Under the pieces are notes generated by a model. The model did not search any database. It was given only the letters and a program-made list of their open reading frames with translations, and had not been told where the DNA came from. From Caprella mutica (lineage: Eukaryota > Arthropoda > Malacostraca > Amphipoda > Caprellidae): a DNA stretch of 64,000 bases. Below, piece by piece: positions 56,101-64,000 of this stretch. The translations under genes and the position numbers were made by a program. Where the stretch lies: assembly GCA_947561585.1 (NCBI GenBank), contig CANNZV010000434.1, forward strand, positions 124,001 through 188,000. Direction: 5' to 3'. Each line of letters begins with the position of its first letter. Position 1 is the first letter of the stretch.

Positions 56101-59100
56101 GAATGTCGCTGATCAAAAATATTAAATACGTAAGTAGGTACCTAATTTGAGGGGCCCTGCCTTGTTTTCATTAAACTGATGCAGCAAAACAATAATTTTT
56201 TTTTTACCTCTTCATTAGCATTATTTAAATTAATTAATAATTGATATCACTATTTTAGTGAGCTTTCTTCCCTCTGTTTTTATTTAAAAAAACGTTTTTA
56301 TCAGCCACAGACAATGATATCGTGGTGAAACGCAATGAGCTGTCAGATTGCTACTGAAAGTTGCAGCATCAGACTCAAAAGAATGCCAATTTCAATACTC
56401 TCTTGGACAAATGAAGTTGTTTTAGTTGGCACTAAATCAGCCAGTTTTTAGTGTTTGTTGCGGGATCATTCACTTTTCAGTGTCTAGTGTGTACAGGGCA
56501 TGAGAGCACAGCGAGTATTCTCCACACTGACGTACCGTTTGAACACTGTCATGGTGCTCAGTGAACACCGCAGGTATTCCCTAGGTTGTGACTGACAATG
56601 TAAACACGGCTAAGACACAGTCAATTTCGGTTCGTGTAAAAATAACTAAATATTCGGGATGAAACATCTTTACAAGATCACAATTAGTTTGTTCTTCGAA
56701 CCTGACAAGCATCTCTTCCTCCTTTAACAAGTCCTGCACACATCATCTCCGGGAAATATGTTCTGGTGTAGGCATTGTTGCAGCTTTCCTGTGACCAGAT
56801 GGGAATCTTCACCTCCCTCAGAACACTGCTTTTGGAGCCTCCGAAAGAAGTGGTGCCCCAGCCTGAGAAAACGATGCGACGTTAAGCACCAAAATGGCAA
56901 TGGTTTGGAAAGAATGAGGTCAAGTTAACAGTTATGTGACTGTTCCAAATAAGAAAAATATAATATCAACACTCGTTTTTCTAATTAGTATTGCAGGTAA
57001 TTGTAAAAATAAAACTAAAGTAATAGCTAATTATTATATACTTTTTATTATATCATTGAAAAATGTGTAAGCTAGATCTGCCCAAGAACCGTTAAATAGG
57101 TTAATAGGGACTGTTGAAATTACTAATTTGTAAGGCAATTTGTTGTGTACAATGATTGAAATGTTGATGTACAGGTTTTCTTATTTTTTGAACTATGTTA
57201 TAGATATTTTAGTTAGATTGCGTTGTGCATCGTATGCTTCTTATTGTCGTTTATTACTATTGTATTTTTTCTTTCAATAAAGTTTTTCATTCATTCATTT
57301 CATAGATGCAGGAAAAAAAGGTAAATCAGAAAATGAACCAAAGAGATGACGTCATAAAGCATTAATTAAAGTAAATATAGATTTAAACATATATCATATA
57401 GATACATTAAATACATAAAAGTAACTTATCTTTCAAATTATAATTTGACTTATAAATAAATAATGAACTGACCAAGAACATAGGCATTGCGGCTAGTCAA
57501 ATTAACGTTTGGAGGAGGCAGGGAAACTGCTTTGATGTAGGTATAGAATCTGATATCGTCCTGCAACTTCAAGATGGCGATGTCATTTTTAAAAGTTCTG
57601 TTACTGTACCTGAAAGAAATAATGAAAGATATATCTAAAAAAAATAATTAAAGAACAATATAATCACATTGAGGTGACATTAGACATGCTCCAGAAAACA
57701 GATAATGCTTATCTCATTAGATTGGTAAATATTTCAGCATAGAACTTTGTAATATTTCTGGGCAGGAATAGGAAATATTGTTTAGTTGGGCTGAATTAGG
57801 ATTGGGTGGATTAGAAAACACCCCAAGTTTAGCGAAATTCAATGAAATTAAAGGAAAGGGTTGGATAGTTAGAAAAGAGGTGGAGATTTATTAGAAGAGA
57901 AGGTGATGAGAGTTACCGAGAAGTTGTGAACACGAGAATTTTTTGTGAATGAACTTTAAGTTTCTGAACAACCTTTGTCTAGAAAATCTTTTGAAATTCC
58001 CCCCAACCAAAAAAAAAGGGATGTTTTTTTTTAAACTCTTTTCTGAATTTTTTAGACAGAAACAAACTGATTTCAAAATTACGTTCATAAATTCCCACTC
58101 TACAATTCTACAAGACGTTTTTTACGAATTTGTTTATGAAAATTTTTTATTCAAATTTTTTTATGAAAAAATTATAGAAAATTTTGGAAAAAAAATAAAG
58201 AATATTTGAAGTGGGCAAAAAAAAGCAGAACGCCATATACATTTATAGCAAAGTGTATGAAGAACAAGTTAACACTTTCCGTTAGTCTATCTGTGAAATT
58301 CAAGGAGAATTAAAAAAATCCTTGCAATTATGTGAATTTAATTAAGATTTTTTTTTCAATAGACGATTTTCACGCTAAAGTGACGCTCGGACTATTGGTA
58401 TAAATATAATTTATTAGCAATCGGAAATAAAGAAAAAAGAAAGAAAAGATGTAAAGAAATTAAACAAATTGAATGAAAGAATAAGATTATAAGATCCCCC
58501 CCCCCATCATACAACAGTAAAAATTGTTCTCAAATAACTAACGATACAGGGTCACCCACAAAAAAAATGTGTCCAACACTAAATTCGAATTGAAGGTACA
58601 GTTTTCTTTCAAGAATCATTTCGTCTGTTCTTCATACAATGTTAAATTTTCTTAGTTTTTTTTTTGTGAATATTATAACGATTTAATTGATGGGTGGTGA
58701 AAAAAGACATAGCACAAATGGTCCGAAAACGGACATTGAAGTTAGTTCAACCACTAAAAATATATTTATTAGACAACATCCCCATTAATAAAATAGATTT
58801 ATTTCCAGGTTTTACGAGTATTCATATAACATTTTATATAATATGAACAATCTAGAGAAATGTGTTTCAGTACAAAAAGGAAGGCACAAGTTTAAATTTT
58901 AGCAAGAGTCGGTCAGGCCACCCCAACAATATGAAAGTCAGAGTGATGGTATCAATTTACACTGTGATAAAGTCTGTCAAAATTAAAATCAGGATAGTTA
59001 TTCTATGGAACATTTTGCCTAATGTTATGATTGATTACTTCTCCGCTCATGTAGAATACAGCTTCTTCGTGTAGAATATCACCCACGAAACGAACATGGC

Positions 59101-59580
59101 TTAGCAAAAACCAGATGGCGAAATTTCTATGGCGTGAAAAATCCATTTCAACAAGTGGATGTCTGACTTTCATTTTGTAGGAGTGGCAATGTTTGTCTTG
59201 TTTAGTAATTAGATTTATTGAAAATTTCGAGAAAAATATTATTCATCAAAAATGATTAAAAATTTAGGAAAATTTAACAGCTTATGGAGAAGGGTTCAAC
59301 AAATAAAATGATACTTGAAAGAAAACTGTACCTTCAATAGTTGTTGAAATATACAAATATAAAGTTGGGTAGACTTTTTCGTGGGTCACCCTGTATGGCT
59401 TTCAGAAAAGGTCTAACAAATAGAAGTCTGGTCAATATGGCTCATCTTCAACAAACTCACTGTTCATGACATCGAATCTCACTGACTTTCACGTCTTGAG
59501 AATTTCCTGACGGTGAATTGAAATCGTACTCTCCAACTCTAACGACAATCTGATCAGCTGTGAGTTGGATGTCTGCAATC
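53194..59580 (-). CDS. Transmembrane trypsin-like serine protease, 3' four exons (partial)
   Basis: Minus-strand exons: 59580-59461, 57609-57473, 56862-56702 and 53523-53194 (stop TAA at 53196-53194). Acceptor and donor sites are GT...AG and phases agree. The spliced product (248 aa here) starts [19 protein letters not shown] and contains [10 protein letters not shown] with the catalytic Asp, [10 protein letters not shown], then GRDACQGDSGGP with the catalytic Ser. The Asp six residues before that Ser predicts trypsin-like cleavage after Arg/Lys. SWGIDCA and [15 protein letters not shown] end the fold. A 25-residue hydrophobic helix ([20 protein letters not shown]...) and a ~24-residue charged tail follow, so the enzyme is probably anchored by its C-terminus with the protease outside the cell. 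The exon with the catalytic His and the activation site lies beyond the window. The substrate is unknown; clip-protease or prophenoloxidase-type roles are possible but not shown. Confidence 0.9.
53961..54128. repeat. Foldback (CACACTACAAGCGGAGC ends), left copy
   Basis: TTCACACTACAAGCGGAGCG (53970-53989) is inverted at about 54094-54116 (GCTTGTAGTGTG), and inner words GGAGCG/CGCTCC and ATTAATG/CATTAAT pair as well. It ends CCCTTAGG. It is related to 55697-55847. Confidence 0.7.
54123..55700. mobile_element. Long-TIR element (about 290-bp arms)
   Basis: GGCTGCGCGCAGACCAAAAG at 54127-54146 is inverted as CTTTTAGTTTGCGCGCAGCC at 55678-55697. The arms continue inward with AAGCAAGCAGTTACTTGCCA (54308-54327) opposite its inverse near 55573-55592, and GGTGCGGAGATACACAC (about 55541) opposite its inverse near 54350. 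They end around 54415 and 55500 with ATAACCACTGC/GCAGTGGTTAT. The core of about 1.1 kb is AT-rich with many TACCTA words; no gene. It is flanked on both sides by foldbacks that share the CCTTAGG border. Confidence 0.7.
55697..55847. repeat. Near-perfect foldback hairpin, right copy
   Basis: Arms of about 68 bp: GGTGCGTTCACACTACAAGC (55702-55721) to TATTTGACGCTAGC (near 55749-55762), inverted from GCTAGCGTCAAATA to GCTTGTAGTGTGAACGCACC (55818-55837), with a 6-nt loop and a few mismatches. This is the youngest-looking palindrome in the window. Frames 55624-55824 and 55742-55969 run through it and are not genes. Confidence 0.85.
55971..56502. mobile_element. MITE with TGCCCTGTACACACTAG ends
   Basis: ATGCCCTGTACACACTAGGC at 55972-55991 is inverted as GTCTAGTGTGTACAGGGCAT near 56482-56501. 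A second TGTGTACACACTAGGCAT copy lies at 56049-56067. Length is 0.53 kb. The termini suggest a hAT-type MITE; no clear 8-bp duplication. Confidence 0.65.
57120..57300 (+). mobile_element. 3' end of a non-LTR retrotransposon
   Basis: A T/G-rich 3' UTR-like stretch ends CAATAAAGTTTTTCATTCATTCATTT: an AATAAA signal followed by a short CATT-repeat tail, as in L2/CR1-type elements. No coding part remains. It lies in the protease intron between the second and third exons listed. Confidence 0.4.
57610..58544. other. Protease intron, AT-rich
   Basis: Poly-A/T stretches at 57990-58200 give overlapping low-complexity frames on both strands, which are not genes. A run of about 12 C lies at 58496-58505. 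Nothing else recognised. Confidence 0.5.
58545..59395 (-). mobile_element. mariner/Tc1-like element with TA duplication and decayed transposase
   Basis: TA-CAGGGTCACCCAC starts at 58545 and GTGGGTCACCCTG-TA ends at 59395. A 23-bp perfect inverted copy TGAAGGTACAGTTTTCTTTC (near 58590-58609 and about 59312-59335) marks the subterminal repeats. On the minus strand, near 59085-59010, the frame reads [20 protein letters not shown], matching 'iLFSDEA.F.l.G.vN..N.R' of mariner-like transposases with the first catalytic Asp replaced (DEA to EEA). The rest is broken. Length is 0.85 kb, so part of the gene is deleted. The 70-codon plus-strand frame 58862-59074 is antisense noise. Confidence 0.8.
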
Positions 59581-60091
59581 CTGTAACAGGAAAAAATTTA
59601 GAGAGCACACGAACGGAAAATAAGCGCCAAACTAAGACTCAAAAATTATAATATTTGCGACTTAATAGGTTTGATTAATCGGTTAAGTTCACCGAAGGCC
59701 ATATCGTTGCACACATATTAAAATAAAATACGAGGGACTGGGAGAAGGAGTCAGAAATGGACTCCATAAACAAAGACATCCACCACTAGTCGGTGCCAAT
59801 GCTCATGGATGCACCAATTCTTATTTATGTTCTAATTTATTTCATAGACTATTTTTATTCTATAGACTAACGAACTACACAAAGATAAAATTGTGGTAGA
59901 GTCATAACAGAATATGAGGTGAGGTCTCCTTTAATCTAATATGGCCTGACCATAACTTTCATTCTTGGTACAGAATTACTATTTCAGTTCATATCGACAA
60001 ATAAAGTAACAATGAAAGATTAAGAGGTGCATTGCATTAAATCTTCTACGGGACCCCATAATTTTCTCTCTGTGAGTGCTAGAATGATGTC
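59581..60091. other. Protease intron before the minisatellite
   Basis: Searched for the exon carrying the catalytic His (TAAHC) in all minus-strand frames; none is present. The diverged dispersed repeat shared with about 28978-29070 lies at 59728-59810. Confidence 0.5.
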
Positions 60092-63000
60092 AGACTTACA
60101 GCAACATACTACTCACAATTGTCAGACTTACAGCAACATACCCCTCACAATTGTCAGACTTACAGCAACATACCCCTCACAATTGTCAGAATTACAGCAA
60201 CATACCCCTCACAATTGCCAGACTTACAGCAACATACCCCTCACAATTGTCTGACTTACAGCAACATACCCCTCACAATTGTCTGACTTACAACAACATA
60301 CCCTCACAATTGTCAGACTTACAGCAACATACCCCTCACAATTGTCAGACTTACAGCAACATACCCCTCACAATTGTCTGACTTACAACAACATACCCCT
60401 CACAATTGTCTGACTTACAGCAACATACCCCTCACAATTGTCTGACTTACAACAACATACCCTCACAATTGTCAGACTTACAGCAACATACCCCTCACAA
60501 TTGTCAGACTTACAGCAACATACCCCTCACAATTGTCTGACTTACAGCAACATACTACTCACAATTGTCAGACTTACAGCAACATACCCCTCACAATTGT
60601 CAGACTTACAGCAACATACCCTCACAATTGTCAGACTTACAGCAACATACCCTCACAATTGTCAGACTTACAGCAACATACCCTCACAATTGTCAGACTT
60701 ACAGCAACATACCCCTCACAATTGTCTGACTTACAACAACATACCCTCACAATTGTCAGACTTACAGCAACATACCCCTCACAATTGTCAGACTTACAGC
60801 AACATACCCTCACAATTGTCAGACTTACAGCAACATACCCTCACAATTGTCAGACTTACAGCAACATACCCCTCACAATTGTCAGACTTACAGCAACATA
60901 CCCTCACAATTGTCAGACTTACAACAACATACCCTCACAATTGTCTGACTTACAACAACATACCCTCACAATTGTCAGACTTACAGCAACATACCCCTCA
61001 CAATTGTCAGACTTACAGCAACATACCCTCACAATTGTCAGACTTACAGCAACATACCCCTCACAATTGTCAGACTTACAGCAACATACCCTCACAATTG
61101 TCAGACTTACAGCAACATACCCCTCACAATTGTCAGACTTACAGCAACATACCCTCACAATTGTCAGACTTACAGCAACATACCCTCACAATTGTCAGAC
61201 TTACAGCAACATACCCCTCACAATTGTCAGACTTACAGCAACATACCCTCACAATTGTCAGACTTACAGCAACATACCCCTCACAATTGTCTGACTTACA
61301 ACAACATACCCCTCACAATTGTCTGACTTACAACAACATACCCTCACAATTGTCAGACTTACAGCAACATACCCCTCACAATTGTCAGACTTACAGCAAC
61401 ATACCCCTCACAATTGTCAGACTTACAGCAACATACCCTCACAATTGTCAGACTTACAGCAACATACCCTCACAATTGTCAGACTTACAGCAACATACCC
61501 TCACAATTGTCAGACTTACAGCAACATACCCCTCACAATTGTCAGACTTACAGCAACATACCCTCACAATTGTCAGACTTACAGCAACATACCCTCACAA
61601 TTGTCAGACTTACAGCAACATACCCTCACAATTGTCAGACTTACAGCAACATACCCTCACAATTGTCTGACTTACAGCAACATACCCCTCACAATTGTCA
61701 GACTTACAGCAACATACCCCTCACAATTGTCAGACTTACAGCAACATACCCTCACAATTGTCAGACTTACAGCAACATACCCCTCACAATTGTCAGACTT
61801 ACAGCAACATACCCTCACAATTGTAAGACTTACAGCAACATACCCCTCACAATTGTCAGACTTACAACAACATACCCTCACAATTGTCAGACTTACAACA
61901 ACATACCCTCACAATTGTCAGACTTACAACAACATACCCTCACAATTGTCTGACTTACAGCAACATACCCTCACAATTGTCTGACTTACAGCAACATACC
62001 CTCACAATTGTCAGACTTACAGCAACATACCCCTCACAATTGTCAGACTTACATCAACATACCCCTCACAATTGTCTGACTTACAGCAACATACCCTCAC
62101 AATTGCCAGACTTACAGCAACATACCCTCACAATTGTCTGACTTACAGCAACATACCCTCACAATTGTCAGACTTACAACAACATACCCTCACAATTGTC
62201 AGACTTACATCAACATACCCCTCACAATTGTCTGACTTACAGCAACATACCCTCACAATTGTCAGACTTACAACAACATACCCTCACAATTGTCTGACTT
62301 ACAGCAACATACCCTCACAATTGTCAGACTTACAACAACATACCCTCACAATTGTCAGACTTACAACAACATACCCTCACAATTGTCAGACTTACAGCAA
62401 CATACCCTCACAATTGCCAGACTTACAGCAACATACCCTCACAATTGCCAGACTTACAACAACATACCCTCACAATTGTCAGACTTACAGCAACATACCC
62501 TCACAATTGCCAGACTTACAACAACATACCCTCACAATTGCCAGACTTACATCAACATACCCTCACAATTGTCAGACTTACAACAACATACCCTCACAAT
62601 TGTCAGACTTACAGCAACATACCCTCACAATTGCCAGACTTACAGCAACATACCCTCACAATTGTCAGACTTACAACAACATACCCTCACAATTGTCAGA
62701 CTTACAGCAACATACCCTCACAATTGCCAGACTTACATCAACATACCCTCACAATTGTCAGACTTACAACAACATACCCTCACAATTGTCAGACTTACAT
62801 CAACATACCCTCACAATTGCCAGACTTACATCAACATACCCTCACAATTGTCAGACTTACAACAACATACCCTCACAATTGTCAGACTTACAGCAACATA
62901 CCCTCACAATTGTCAGACTTACAGCAACATACCCTCACAATTGTCAGAATTACAGCAACATACCCCTCACAATTGTCAGAATTACAGCAACATACCCCTC

Positions 63001-64000
63001 ACAATTGTCTGACTTACAGCAACATACCCCTCACAATTGTCTGACTTACAGCAACATACCCCTCACAATTGTCTGACTTACAGCAACATACCCCTCACAA
63101 TTGTCTGACTTACAGCAACATACCCTCACAATTGTCTGACTTACAGCAACATACCCTCACAATTGTCTGACTTACAGCAACATACCCTCACAATTGCCAG
63201 ACTTACATCAACATACCCTCACAATTGTCAGACTTACAACAACATACCCCTCACAATTGTCTGACTTACAGCAACATACCCCTCACAATTGTCTGACTTA
63301 CAGCAACATACCCCTCACAATTGTCTGACTTACAGCAACATACCCTCACAATTGTCAGACTTACAACAACATACCCTCACAATTGCCAGACTTACATCAA
63401 CATACCCTCACAATTGCCAGACTTACATCAACATACCCTCACAATTGCCAGACTTACATCAACATACCCTCACAATTGTCAGACTTACAACAACATACCC
63501 TCACAATTGTCAGACTTACAGCAACATACCCTCACAATTGCCAGACTTACAGCAACATACCCTCACAATTGTCAGACTTACAGCAACATACCCTCACAAT
63601 TGCCAGACTTACAGCAACATACCCTCACAATTGCCAGACTTACAGCAACATACCCTCACAATTGTCAGACTTACAGCAACATACCCTCACAATTGTCAGA
63701 CTTACAGCAACATACCCTCACAATTGTCAGACTTACAGCAACATACCCTCACAATTGTCAGACTTACAGCAACATACCCTCACAATTGTCAGACTTACAG
63801 CAACATACCCTCACAATTGCCAGACTTACAGCAACATACCCTCACAATTGCCAGACTTACAGCAACATACCCTCACAATTGCCAGACTTACAGCAACATA
63901 CCCTCACAATTGCCAGACTTACAGCAACATACCCTCACAATTGCCAGACTTACAGCAACATACCCTCACAATTGTCAGACTTACAGCAACATACCCTCAC
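60092..64000. repeat. 31/32-bp minisatellite, runs off the window
   Basis: About 125 copies of TACAGCAACATACCCTCACA plus ATTGTCAGACT (31 bp), or with four C (32 bp), extending past the right edge. Variant sites are ATTGTCAG/TTGTCTG/TTGCCAG and TACAGC/TACAAC/TACATC. The mix of 31- and 32-bp units shifts frame between copies, giving many overlapping repeat-peptide frames that are not genes. It lies in a protease intron. Confidence 0.95.

Larger units (their letters stand above)
53792..56612. mobile_element. Nested palindromic element in protease intron (outer TIR)
   Basis: GGCCGTGTTTACATTGTCAG at 53794-53813 is inverted at about 56590-56609 (GACAATGTAAACACGGC). Both are followed inward by TACCTG and GTATTC/GAATAC words. 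The 2.8-kb interval contains two foldbacks, a longer inverted pair between them, and a MITE, arranged partly symmetrically. Target duplication was not resolved. It lies in the last intron (53524-56701). Confidence 0.6.

Noticed and set aside
60027..63076. Overlapping ORFs of up to 410 codons
   Set aside because: 31/32-bp array read in several frames. Frame shifts between 31- and 32-bp copies and the lack of any motif rule out genes.

Overview
The window looks like nuclear DNA from an invertebrate animal, most likely an arthropod. It is strongly AT-rich, has spliceosomal introns (GT...AG, with short exons in matching phase), and is packed with eukaryotic DNA transposons, non-LTR retrotransposons and minisatellites. 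A crustacean is possible, because the leucine-rich-repeat (LRR) gene resembles crustacean secreted LRR proteins, but I cannot fix the lineage from sequence alone. Nothing is prokaryotic: there are no operons, CRISPR arrays or phage genes.

Only two host genes can be rebuilt by splicing. The first (16349-24835, + strand, six exons, 263 aa) encodes a small secreted LRR protein with a signal peptide, an N-terminal cysteine cluster and a C-terminal cysteine pair. A 38-nt cassette in its third intron has the same entry and exit phases as exon 4 and could be a mutually exclusive exon. The second (59580 down to 53194, - strand, four exons, 5' part outside the window) is a trypsin-type serine protease with a transmembrane anchor and short cytoplasmic tail after the protease domain. 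Its introns are full of nested inverted-repeat elements, and the intron leading out of the window holds a minisatellite of more than 3.9 kb.

Layout: 1-4016 is mostly featureless AT-rich DNA with one THAP-domain relic. 4017-12212 is bounded by a terminal inverted repeat (TIR) pair and holds a 24-bp minisatellite, a CR1/L2-like retrotransposon with an intact 955-codon endonuclease/reverse-transcriptase frame, a TTAA-flanked MITE, a Tc1-like relic and a Helitron-like end. 12213-16000 is AT-rich with palindromes. 16349-24835 is the LRR gene, whose two long introns carry transposons, a second Helitron-like end and a hammerhead-like motif. 25040-28243 holds an LTR-retrotransposon relic and a TA-flanked transposon. 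30485-32530 is a 2-kb minisatellite. 34266-39700 is a hAT element with a perfect 8-bp target duplication and a 40-bp tandem array inside one end. 40322-49190 is a dense series of degenerate elements (non-LTR, hAT, Tc1, pogo, hAT, Tc1). 49191-53193 is AT-rich with a 21-bp array, and the protease gene fills the rest.

The host genes show no functional link beyond proximity. The clearest large-scale theme is repeated nesting of transposons, several of which carry a tandem array at or just inside one terminus. Most elements are recognised from TIRs, target duplications and decayed transposase motifs. The intact-looking exceptions are the 955-codon retrotransposon frame and the boundaries of the hAT and TTAA elements.
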